Source of the DNA: an uncultured Bacteroidales bacterium
GTDB lineage: Bacteria > Bacteroidota > Bacteroidia > Bacteroidales > Bacteroidaceae
Assembly (NCBI GenBank): GCA_947367415.1
Contig: CANBEE010000013.1
Span: 1 to 18,702, forward strand
Reading direction: 5' to 3'
Length of the DNA: 18,702 bases
Part shown: positions 1-6,805 of the stretch, piece after piece
Numbering within the stretch: the first letter of the stretch is position 1
Layout: each line of letters opens with the position of its first letter
Notes under the pieces: model-generated
What the model saw: the letters and a program-made list of their open reading frames with translations, nothing else
What the model was told of the DNA's origin: nothing
The model's database searches: none
Position numbers and translations under genes: made by a program

Positions 1-29
1 CGAGTCCTCGGTGCTTTCGGAGAATTAAA

Positions 30-398
30 CTATTCATTCTTTCTCAGCAACGCTATCAGTTCCTCCACCTCCTCTGCCGAGAGGTTCTCCTCCTTGACGA
101 AGAAGTTGACCAGGCTGGCAGCCGAGCCGCGGAAGAGGTTGTCCTTGACGCTGCGCATATAGTTGCGGGTGTACTCGCCGTGCTGCACCAGCGGATAGAA
201 TCGGTGTTGCTTGCCTATGGGTTCGCTGGCCACGAACTTCTTCTCCTTCAGTATGCGCAGGAAGGTGAGCACCGTATTGTAGGCAGGTTGTGGCTCGGGA
301 AACTTCTCCAGTATCTCGCTCACCGTGCCCTTCCCCATATCCCACAGGATATTCATCACTTGCAGCTCGGCACGGGTCAGTTCGTTCGTACGTTTCAT
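30..398 (-). CDS. BlaI/MecI/CopY-family transcriptional repressor
   Basis: This is a 122-residue winged-helix repressor of the BlaI/MecI family, the normal length for the family. The N-terminal part (LTRAELQVMNILWDMGKGTV) matches the family's DNA-binding region, and the PAYNTVLTFLRILKEKK stretch fits the recognition helix. The acidic C-terminus (LSAEEVEELIALL) fits the dimerisation helix. I chose ATG at 398. An in-frame TTG at 431 would add 11 residues but lies inside the promoter -7 box. Family members usually repress their own operon and are inactivated by a BlaR1/M56-type sensor protease. Such a gene would lie to the left, beyond the window, and is not visible. Two operator-like sites flank the promoter. 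The target genes are unknown; beta-lactam resistance should not be assumed. Confidence 0.9.
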   Translation of the reverse strand: MKRTNELTRAELQVMNILWDMGKGTVSEILEKFPEPQPAYNTVLTFLRILKEKKFVASEPIGKQHRFYPLVQHGEYTRNYMRSVKDNLFRGSAASLVNFFVKEENLSAEEVEELIALLRKNE

Positions 399-402
399 AT
401 CT

Positions 403-418
403 CTTAAAGTTTTAGTTG
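403..418 (-). promoter_or_regulatory. Operator-like site 1 in the leader of the BlaI-type gene
   Basis: Read on the minus strand this is CAACTAAAACTTTAAG, which shares CAACTAAAA and a following TTTA with the site at 457-472. It sits between the promoter -7 box and the ATG at 398, where a bound repressor would block transcription or translation. Assignment to the BlaI-type protein is inference from position and from the site being repeated. Confidence 0.55.
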
Positions 419-428
419 ATTTCTGCGA

Positions 429-459
429 CAAAGGAAAACGTTTCTCCGTAATCCTCCAA
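429..459 (-). promoter_or_regulatory. Promoter of the BlaI-type gene
   Basis: On the minus strand, TTCCTTTG at 436-429 matches 7 of 8 positions of the Bacteroidetes -7 consensus TAnnTTTG. A TTG at 459-457 lies 20 bases upstream in the -33 position. The in-frame TTG at 431 overlaps this box, which argues for the ATG at 398 as the start. Confidence 0.6.
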
Positions 460-472
460 CTAAAAGTTTAGG
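457..472. promoter_or_regulatory. Operator-like site 2 at the -33 element
   Basis: CAACTAAAAGTTTAGG contains the perfect inverted repeat CTAAA-AG-TTTAG (460-471). It overlaps or abuts the -33 TTG of the BlaI-type promoter and resembles the second site at 403-418. Autoregulation by the adjacent repressor is the simplest reading. No sequence search was possible to compare it with known BlaI boxes. Confidence 0.6.
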
Positions 473-660
473 AATTTGCAATAAACCCTCCGTTTTTAAC
501 ATTTATTTTTAGTTGCAAGCGCATATCTGCATACATATACGGTTGGTTCAGCGTTTTCTTGCGTAAAGTAAGTGTGGCGTTGTGTGCTATGGGAAATGTG
601 TCTTTAGCCAACTCGCGTTAAAATAAATGGAGATAAAAGTGTATTGTGGATAAATTTTTG

Positions 661-668
661 TACTTTTG
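661..668 (+). promoter_or_regulatory. Promoter -7 box of the TetR-type gene
   Basis: TACTTTTG is a perfect TAnnTTTG box. No good -33 element is seen at the expected spacing. The box ends only 9 bases before the ATG at 678, so the transcript would start a few bases before the start codon, or at it. Confidence 0.65.
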
Positions 669-677
669 CAATCGATT

Positions 678-1271
678 ATGAGTGCTACGGTAAGTAAGAC
701 AAAGAATGTTCTGATAGAGGCTGCACGTGTGCTCTTCACTCGTAATGGCTATGACCATACGACGATGACCGATATCGCCCGTGAGGCCAAGAAGGGGCGT
801 CGTACCTTGTACGTGCATTTCCCTAGCAAGGAGGCATTGCTGCGTCGTGTCATCGAGATGGAGCTGAACAAAATTCTTGATGTGCTCCGTGCCATTGCCG
901 AGAAGGATGTTTCGGCGGATAGAAAGATTATGGAGTTTGTCATCAGCCGTCTCAACAATGTGCGCCACACCGTATTTCGCAACGGTTCGCTCCGTGCCGA
1001 TTTCACTCGCTTCTACCTTACTATTGATAGCATCCGCCGCAAATATGACAAGATAGAGATTAATCTCATTCGTGGAATCCTTATGGAGGGACGTGCGCAG
1101 GGTATCTTCCGCTTCGACAATGCCGATGTGATGGCTACGCTGATTCATTTTAGCATCAAAGGCTTGGAGTCGCCCTATGTGCGCGGTCAGGTGACTGGAA
1201 ATGTGGATGTGCGCACGCTTGAACGCCATGCCCGACAGGTCATACTGCGCGGTTTGGGCATGAATGTTTGA
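678..1271 (+). CDS. TetR/AcrR-family transcriptional regulator
   Basis: This 197-residue protein has the standard TetR layout: an N-terminal helix (LIEAARVLFTRNGYDHTTMT), then the helix-turn-helix (DIAREAKKGRRTLYVHFPSK, about residues 32-51), then a variable ligand-binding and dimerisation domain. The ligand and target genes cannot be read from the sequence. I chose ATG at 678 because an in-frame TTG at 666 is inside the -7 box. The RluA-type gene starts 23 bases after the stop, so the two are probably co-transcribed, although a functional link is not evident. The gene is divergent from the BlaI-type repressor across a 279-bp intergenic region. Confidence 0.9.
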   Translation: MSATVSKTKNVLIEAARVLFTRNGYDHTTMTDIAREAKKGRRTLYVHFPSKEALLRRVIEMELNKILDVLRAIAEKDVSADRKIMEFVISRLNNVRHTVFRNGSLRADFTRFYLTIDSIRRKYDKIEINLIRGILMEGRAQGIFRFDNADVMATLIHFSIKGLESPYVRGQVTGNVDVRTLERHARQVILRGLGMNV

Positions 1272-1294
1272 TACATAAAGCAATATCAGGAACG

Positions 1295-1978
1295 ATGGAG
1301 GTTCTGTACGAGGACAATCATATCATTATAGTTAATAAAGCCTCTTCGGAGATTGTGCAAGGCGACAAGACGGGCGATGTGCCCCTCTCGGAGATGGTGA
1401 AGGCATACATCAAGGAGAAGTATGCCAAGCCGGGCGCTGTGTTCCTAGGAGTGGTCCATAGGCTCGACCGCCCTGTGAGTGGTGTAGTAGTATTTGCCCG
1501 TACGAGCAAGGCCTTGGAACGTCTCAATGCCATGTTCCGTGAGGGAGGACGCATTCAGAAAACCTATTGGGCAATCGTGCGTAACCGTCCCATGGAGCCG
1601 GAGGCAGAACTGGTGCACTATCTTGTGCGCAATGAACAGCAGAACAAGTCGTATGCTTACTCCTCGGAGCGTAGTGGAGCCAAGCGCTCGGTGCTTAACT
1701 ATCGTCTTTTAGGTAGCATGGACAATTACCATCTGCTCGAAGTGGAGCTGAAGACAGGGCGTCATCATCAGATACGTTGCCAGCTGGCCAAGATGGGCTC
1801 GCCAATCAAGGGGGATTTGAAGTACGGTGCCGAACGTTCAAATCCGGATGGTAGCATCAGCCTTCATGCTCGTCGCATACGCTTCGAACATCCTGTATCA
1901 AAAGTAATGATTGATGTTGTCGCTCCCGTGCCCAACGACCGCCTGTGGCGCAGTGCTGAGGCTTTACAGGGGGAATGA
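1295..1978 (+). CDS. RluA-family pseudouridine synthase
   Basis: This 227-residue protein is a single-domain RluA/RsuA-type RNA pseudouridine synthase (PF00849 type), which isomerises uridine to pseudouridine in rRNA or tRNA. The catalytic motif HRLDRPVSG is at residues 55-63, with catalytic Asp58. The downstream KTGRHHQIRCQLAKMG motif (KTGRxHQIR type) is also characteristic. There is no S4 RNA-binding domain. I chose ATG at 1295, just after AGGAACG; an in-frame TTG at 1268 overlaps the TetR stop. The exact RNA target cannot be assigned. The last 15 bases overlap the 3' end of the opposite-strand M16 peptidase gene. Confidence 0.92.
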   Translation: MEVLYEDNHIIIVNKASSEIVQGDKTGDVPLSEMVKAYIKEKYAKPGAVFLGVVHRLDRPVSGVVVFARTSKALERLNAMFREGGRIQKTYWAIVRNRPMEPEAELVHYLVRNEQQNKSYAYSSERSGAKRSVLNYRLLGSMDNYHLLEVELKTGRHHQIRCQLAKMGSPIKGDLKYGAERSNPDGSISLHARRIRFEHPVSKVMIDVVAPVPNDRLWRSAEALQGE

Positions 1979-3241
1979 TTTACTTCTTTTGTAGTATAGT
2001 ACGCTACAGTTCCTTTTCAGAAATACGTTGTTTGCAACTTGCTTGACATCCTCAGCCGTTACGGAGCAGTAGCGGTTCAGTTCATCGGCGAGGCTATTGT
2101 CTTGACCTATTAGTTCCATCTGGGCAAGGTTGACGGCGTGGTTGAGGTAGTTGATATTGTTGAATGTGCGCTCTGACTCGGATCGGTTACGCACTTTGTT
2201 GAGCTCTTCGTCGGGTACGTGTGTCGTTTTTAGTTGTTTCAGCTCGCTCCATACCGCATCTTCGGCTTCTTTGCAGGTGACACCTTCGGCCAAGCGCCCC
2301 ATGATGTTGAGCAAGCCGGTGTCGAGGCTTCCTTGTATGTAAGCATCTACCGAGGTGAGCAACTTGTCGCGGTGTATGAGGTGTTGTATGAGGCGGCTCG
2401 ACTGACCAGCTGCAAGAATATCGGTGATGAGGTCACATACGTGGTATTCCTTGCTTTTGCGGTCGGCCATGTGGAAAGCCATTACCAGCATGTCTGACGG
2501 AACATTGCGGTATACTGTTTTGCGGCGTATACGTGTCTGGAGCGGCTCATGGTAGCTCTCTATGCTTGCAGGATAGGGAAGAGCTCCTGTACTCGTAGCA
2601 GTAGCCTTTCTCTTCTTGATAGGACCGAACCATTTCTCGCTTAGCCTTACCACTTCGTCAAAACGGATGTTGCCCACAACAGAAAGTATGGCATTGTCGG
2701 GGGTGTAGTGACGATGGTAGAAGTCCATGACATCTGTCAGTGTCGCTTGTGCTATGTGCTTGGGAGTGATGCCTATGGTTGGCCAGCGGTAAGGGTGCTG
2801 CTTATATGCCATTGGACGTATCAGATGCTGCACATCGCCATACGGACGATTGAGGTGGCGCTGCTTGAATTCCTCTATCACCACGCCCTTTTGCACCTCC
2901 ACACTTTGCTCTGTAAGGGCCAGACCGAGCATACGGTCTGACTCAAGCCAAAATGCGGTCTCTACATTACTTTTGGGTAGAGTGATGTAATAGTTGGTGA
3001 GGTCGTTGTTGGTCCAAGCGTTATTCTCTCCTCCTGCGAGTTGCACGTGAGTGTCGTAGTCGGGAATATTCACCGATCCCTCAAACATCAAGTGTTCTAT
3101 CAGATGGGCATAGCCCGTATGCTCAGGATCCTCGTTGCGTGCGCCTACATTATATAATAAGTTTACAGCCACCATCTGCGTGGTGGTATCTTCGTGGTGT
3201 ATGATACGCAGGCCGTTGGCTAGGGTATGGCGATTAATCAT
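1964..3241 (-). CDS. M16-family zinc peptidase
   Basis: This 425-residue protein is a pitrilysin/insulinase-type (M16B-like) metallopeptidase. The inverted zinc motif HxxEH is HLIEH at residues 46-50, and the third ligand is probably one of the Glu in VVIEEFKQR, about residues 123-124. The N-terminal half carries the active site and the C-terminal half the non-catalytic repeat. No signal peptide is seen, so location is uncertain; some relatives act in the periplasm. The start codon overlaps the stop of the cyclophilin-type lipoprotein gene as ATGA (3238-3241), indicating translational coupling. The 3' end overlaps the RluA-type gene tail to tail. The substrate is unknown. Confidence 0.92.
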   Translation of the reverse strand: MINRHTLANGLRIIHHEDTTTQMVAVNLLYNVGARNEDPEHTGYAHLIEHLMFEGSVNIPDYDTHVQLAGGENNAWTNNDLTNYYITLPKSNVETAFWLESDRMLGLALTEQSVEVQKGVVIEEFKQRHLNRPYGDVQHLIRPMAYKQHPYRWPTIGITPKHIAQATLTDVMDFYHRHYTPDNAILSVVGNIRFDEVVRLSEKWFGPIKKRKATATSTGALPYPASIESYHEPLQTRIRRKTVYRNVPSDMLVMAFHMADRKSKEYHVCDLITDILAAGQSSRLIQHLIHRDKLLTSVDAYIQGSLDTGLLNIMGRLAEGVTCKEAEDAVWSELKQLKTTHVPDEELNKVRNRSESERTFNNINYLNHAVNLAQMELIGQDNSLADELNRYCSVTAEDVKQVANNVFLKRNCSVLYYKRSKSFPL

Positions 3242-4113
3242 AGGGGTTTCTCAATCTCTCTCACCTTCTTGATGGTTACAGGATCGATGGGACGAAGCTT
3301 GGCGTCTACGGCACGCTTTTCTATTTTGGTAACTACATCCATGCCCTCGATGACTTCGCCGAATACAGTGTAGTAGCCGTCGAGGTCAGCAGCACCGCCA
3401 AGCGTCTTGTAGAGGTTGCGCTGTTCGGGCGTGTAGTGGAATTGCTGGCGTGTAGCCATTACCTTGTCCGTTTCTTCAGAAATCGCTTTTTTGATTTCGC
3501 GAATTTTAGCCATGTTACGCTTGGTGTCTTTGGTGTACTCTCTTAGTTGTGGCGAATAAGGCTTTGTGAGTGAGTCAAATACCTCTTTGCGTAAACGCTT
3601 GTTATAAGCATCCTCGGCATTGAAGAGCTTTGTGTCAGAGTACTTGAATCCAGTTACGAAGTAAAAATGGCCTCCCGATGATTTCTCCATCTTGTAGTAG
3701 CTGGCCATGGCCAATGCGCCTCGCTTGTGGATGAACTTCTTTGGCTGTATCTCCTCGGGGATGCTGTAGTCCAAATCATTCTCTCCCAATGGAGTCTCGC
3801 GTGTGGCACCTTTCGATTTGGGGTCTCCGGCCTGTACGGTAAAGTTGTTCTGTATGCGATAGAACTGTTGTCCGTCATAATAGCCCTTACGTGCCAGTTT
3901 TACAAAGTTATGTCGATGCAACGGAGTTTCGCGGTAGAGCTTTAAGGTTATATTACCCTCACTCGTCTCCATAAGCAGATACTGATCAGCATCTACAATC
4001 ACGGTGTCCGTATCCTCTGGCTCAGCAGGCTGAGCTTCTTTCTTTGTATTCTGGCAGGCAGCTAATAGGATGCTGCATAGGATTGTCATTGCTAATAATA
4101 AATGCTTCTTCAT
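3238..4113 (-). CDS. Cyclophilin-type peptidylprolyl isomerase lipoprotein
   Basis: This 291-residue protein starts with a lipoprotein signal (MKKHLLLAM...LLAAC), giving lipidated Cys20, so it should be anchored on the outer side of the inner membrane or in the outer membrane. The cyclophilin fold begins near residue 46 (LLMETSEGNITLKLY), with the conserved FYRI (Arg86), VQAGDP and GALAMA segments, and resumes with YTVFGEVIEGMDVV (248-261). Between about residues 160 and 238 is a long, highly charged, probably helical insertion that a minimal cyclophilin lacks. The likely role is prolyl cis-trans isomerisation of exported proteins. It follows the NSS transporter gene by 75 bp and is coupled to the M16 peptidase. 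Confidence 0.92.
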   Translation of the reverse strand: MKKHLLLAMTILCSILLAACQNTKKEAQPAEPEDTDTVIVDADQYLLMETSEGNITLKLYRETPLHRHNFVKLARKGYYDGQQFYRIQNNFTVQAGDPKSKGATRETPLGENDLDYSIPEEIQPKKFIHKRGALAMASYYKMEKSSGGHFYFVTGFKYSDTKLFNAEDAYNKRLRKEVFDSLTKPYSPQLREYTKDTKRNMAKIREIKKAISEETDKVMATRQQFHYTPEQRNLYKTLGGAADLDGYYTVFGEVIEGMDVVTKIEKRAVDAKLRPIDPVTIKKVREIEKPL

Positions 4114-4188
4114 AGGTCTGCTTTTTTACTAGGGTGGCTCTTTTCTTTACTTTAATGTGGGGGCGCTAATAAAATCTTTTCAAGACTA

Positions 4189-5565
4189 TTAGAATATACC
4201 TATCTGGCCTAGCAGGATGCAAGCAATTGCTATAGGTGCTATATACTTTAATATGAATATGATTAGAGGGAGGTAGGGTGCACGTAAAGTGCCATTGTTG
4301 GTGATTTCATCGCGGACAATCTTTTTGTCCAGATACCAGCCTGTGAAGATGGCTATTAACATGCCTCCAATAGGCAGCATGAAGTTGGATGCGGTGTAGT
4401 CGAAGAAATCAAAGATGGTCATGCCGAAAATCTTGACTCCTTCGAACGGGCCAAATGACAATGCGCATACTACACCTACAATTGAGCATGACAAAGTAAC
4501 TAGCGTGGCAGCCTTACGACGGCTCATGGCAAATTCTTCACTTACGTAGGCCGTTACAACTTCGTGCATTGATATGGTAGATGTGAGGGCCGCCAATACT
4601 AATAGGAAATAAAACAGAACTGATACGATATAGGCCAATGCAGGGATGCTTCCGAAAGCTTGACCGAATACGTTGGGCATGGTGATGAAGAGCAATGAGG
4701 GTCCTATGTCGCTGCTATCAAGTGTATAACCTGCATTGAATACAGCAGGGAAAATGATGAAGCCGGACATAATCGCTACAAACGTGTCGATGAGCGATAC
4801 GCTTAGAGCTGTTTTTCCGATATTTGTCTCTTGGTTGAAATAGGAGGCATAGGTGCATAGGCAGCCAAGACCAAGGCTGAGTGAGAAGAATGCTTGTCCC
4901 ATTGCGCTAAGAATGGCCGAACCAGTTATCTTGCTGAAATCGGGCTTGAGAAGGAACTCAAGTCCTTGGGATGCGCCAGGTAGTGCTACGGAACAGATAG
5001 CCAGTATAATCAAGATGACAAAGAGAACCGGCATCATCAGCTTGGAGAACTTCTCTATGCCGCTTTTGACACCACGCGTAACAATGACGTGGGTGATAAT
5101 CATGAATGCCAGCATCCAAAACACAGACTTCCATGGGTTGCTGACGAATTCTGTAAAGATGGCTGGGAAGTCCGCAGTCGTCTTTCCTTCAAAAGCATTG
5201 CCTATGGCAAGTATGGTGTATTCGGCAGTCCAACCAGCAACTACAGAATAGTAGCTGAGAATGACAAAGCCCGAGAGTACTCCAAGGCGACCAACCCAGC
5301 GCCAAGGTGTTCCTGGGGCTAACTTTCGATAGGCTCCTGCGGTGTTGGCTTGTGTGTGGCGACCAATGAGGAATTCGCTCATCATGATAGGTATGCCCAA
5401 TAATATAACACAACCTATATATATAAGAATGAAGGCTGCTCCTCCATTTTGTCCGGTTTCGATGGGGAAGCGCCAGATGTTGCCCAATCCTACTGCTGAG
5501 CCTGCAGCTGCAAGAATGGCTCCAATCTTGCTTCCAAAGTTTTCTCGTGTATTGTTGTTGCTCAT
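4189..5565 (-). CDS. Neurotransmitter:sodium symporter (NSS/SNF) family transporter
   Basis: This 458-residue integral membrane protein has the NSS (LeuT-type) signature in TM1, AAAGSAVGLGNIWRFP, which contains the unwound sodium- and substrate-binding stretch. About 11-12 hydrophobic segments follow, which is the usual bacterial topology and length. It should couple import of an amino acid or similar small solute to sodium entry; the substrate cannot be read. I chose ATG at 5565 (MSNNNTRENFGSK). An in-frame ATG at 5610 would overlap the upstream methylase gene. The gap to the methylase stop is 17 bp, so the transporter is probably expressed from the methylase promoter. Confidence 0.92.
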   Translation of the reverse strand: MSNNNTRENFGSKIGAILAAAGSAVGLGNIWRFPIETGQNGGAAFILIYIGCVILLGIPIMMSEFLIGRHTQANTAGAYRKLAPGTPWRWVGRLGVLSGFVILSYYSVVAGWTAEYTILAIGNAFEGKTTADFPAIFTEFVSNPWKSVFWMLAFMIITHVIVTRGVKSGIEKFSKLMMPVLFVILIILAICSVALPGASQGLEFLLKPDFSKITGSAILSAMGQAFFSLSLGLGCLCTYASYFNQETNIGKTALSVSLIDTFVAIMSGFIIFPAVFNAGYTLDSSDIGPSLLFITMPNVFGQAFGSIPALAYIVSVLFYFLLVLAALTSTISMHEVVTAYVSEEFAMSRRKAATLVTLSCSIVGVVCALSFGPFEGVKIFGMTIFDFFDYTASNFMLPIGGMLIAIFTGWYLDKKIVRDEITNNGTLRAPYLPLIIFILKYIAPIAIACILLGQIGIF

Positions 5566-5582
5566 ATTGTTTCTAGTATGTG

Positions 5583-6518
5583 TCAGAATGCGAGTGATAA
5601 TTGTCGGCAATGCACATCGCGCAATGAGAGAATTTCACGCTGGAAATTGCGCACAAGTAATTCTGAGAGTTTTTCTCGCTTCTCAGGCTTGGCTACAATC
5701 GCATTCTTTGACCAAATTCGCTCAATATTGTAGTTGTTATAGAGCTGCTCGAGGAATGTGTCGTCTGGATTCTGACTTTTACCATCGCTGTTGGTCAGCA
5801 TCCATTGGAAATGGCGGAAAGTCAGCAAGTCACAGAACTTCTTTAATCGTATCTGTTCCTTGTCGTTGAACTCGGTACTACCGTGTCGCTTACCTGTGGG
5901 ACGATAGGGAGGGTCTAGGAAAAAGAACGTGTTTCCGCTGGCCTCGTTATATGTTTTTTCATAATCGCCACATAGGATGGTTACACGTTGTAGCAGTTTG
6001 CTGTCTGCAAGAATGGTACGTTCATCGCAAATCGTAGGACTCTGCAGATGGTTGTAAGCACCATTGAATTTACCGTTGCTATTTGTTCGGTAGTTTGCGT
6101 TGGATGTTTTGTTCAAAAAAATGAAAAGTGCCGTGTGGCGCAAACCTCCTGAAAGTCGCGTGTTAAACTCATCGCGTAATTCGTTGAAGTACTCATGCCT
6201 CTCCTCTTCGTCGAGTGGAAGAAATTCTTTTTGAATTTTCTTTAATTCAGCAATCAGCTCTTTTGCGCGGTCGCGTACGGTGTTGTATGCACGAATCAGG
6301 TCAAGGTTGTTATCGTTGATGATTGCACGCTTGATGTTAGGATAGGTTTGCAGCATGTGAAAGAGTAGCGCACCGCCACCAACGAATGGTTCTATATAAG
6401 TGACATTAGGTATTTCTGAGAAGTTGGCGGGTAATGCCTGCGTCAGTATGTGTATATGCTGACTCTTTGATCCTGGCCATTTAATAAATGGTTGGCCTCC
6501 AATATTCATTCCTGCCAT
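5583..6518 (-). CDS. D12-class DNA adenine N6-methyltransferase (Dam/DpnII type)
   Basis: This 311-residue protein has the D12 methylase order: KWPGSK (residues 13-18), the SAM-binding FVGGG (45-49), and catalytic DPPY (202-205). The NKT-YR segment (NKTSNANYR, 136-144) is one residue shorter than the common NKTxFNGLYR form and lacks FNGL. It should transfer methyl from SAM to adenine N6. GATC is the most common target in the family but is not proven here. No restriction enzyme gene is adjacent, so it may be a solitary methylase. Its coding sequence is visibly more AT-rich than the neighbouring glycosidase, consistent with horizontal acquisition. ATG at 6509 (MNIGG) is an alternative start. 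Confidence 0.9.
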   Translation of the reverse strand: MAGMNIGGQPFIKWPGSKSQHIHILTQALPANFSEIPNVTYIEPFVGGGALLFHMLQTYPNIKRAIINDNNLDLIRAYNTVRDRAKELIAELKKIQKEFLPLDEEERHEYFNELRDEFNTRLSGGLRHTALFIFLNKTSNANYRTNSNGKFNGAYNHLQSPTICDERTILADSKLLQRVTILCGDYEKTYNEASGNTFFFLDPPYRPTGKRHGSTEFNDKEQIRLKKFCDLLTFRHFQWMLTNSDGKSQNPDDTFLEQLYNNYNIERIWSKNAIVAKPEKREKLSELLVRNFQREILSLRDVHCRQLSLAF

Positions 6519-6539
6519 CTTGGTTAACTCTTTCAGTTA

Positions 6540-6570
6540 CAAAGGTAATAGGTCTGTGGAATTTAAACAA
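6540..6570 (-). promoter_or_regulatory. Promoter of the methylase-transporter-isomerase-peptidase cluster
   Basis: On the minus strand TACCTTTG (6547-6540) is a perfect TAnnTTTG -7 box. TTG (6570-6568) lies 20 bases upstream in the -33 position. It is 21 bases before the methylase ATG and is the only strong promoter seen for the minus-strand cluster ending at 1964. Confidence 0.75.
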
Positions 6571-6603
6571 GAAAAATACATTTTTTCTTTCGAAAAATGT
6601 ATT
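6571..6603 (-). terminator. AT-rich hairpin followed by a T-run, probable terminator
   Basis: A perfect 11-bp inverted repeat (6575-6585 with 6593-6603, 7-base loop) is followed on the minus strand by TTTTTC. It lies about 200 bp downstream of the glycosidase stop and immediately upstream of the methylase -33 element, so it would insulate the methylase promoter from read-through. The stem is AT-rich, so its strength is uncertain. Confidence 0.5.
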
Positions 6604-6805
6604 AAAATGTCAACTTCTATGGAAAAAAAGAATAAAAAGTTCTCCCAAAGGGATATTTGTAGAGTGAATTCCTGATAGCATGTCGCCATTCCAGGTTCAT
6701 CGTATGGAAGGAAAAGTGATTATAGTAAGGATTAAAAAGCTAAGGGGTATGTGTGTCGTAATGTTTAATGTATTCAGCGTAGATTATTTGTATTAGCGTA
6801 GAATG

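Noticed and set aside
30..398. Beta-lactam resistance locus
   Set aside because: Only the repressor is visible. BlaI-family proteins control many systems and no beta-lactamase or BlaR1-type sensor is in the window.
618..1283. 221-residue minus-strand open frame opposite the TetR and start of the RluA genes
   Set aside because: The plus-strand frame encodes a clear TetR protein with a promoter. The antisense frame has no recognisable domain and is a composition shadow.
5583..6518. Complete type II restriction-modification system
   Set aside because: Neighbours are a transporter and a glycosidase; no endonuclease-like gene is found in the flanking sequence.
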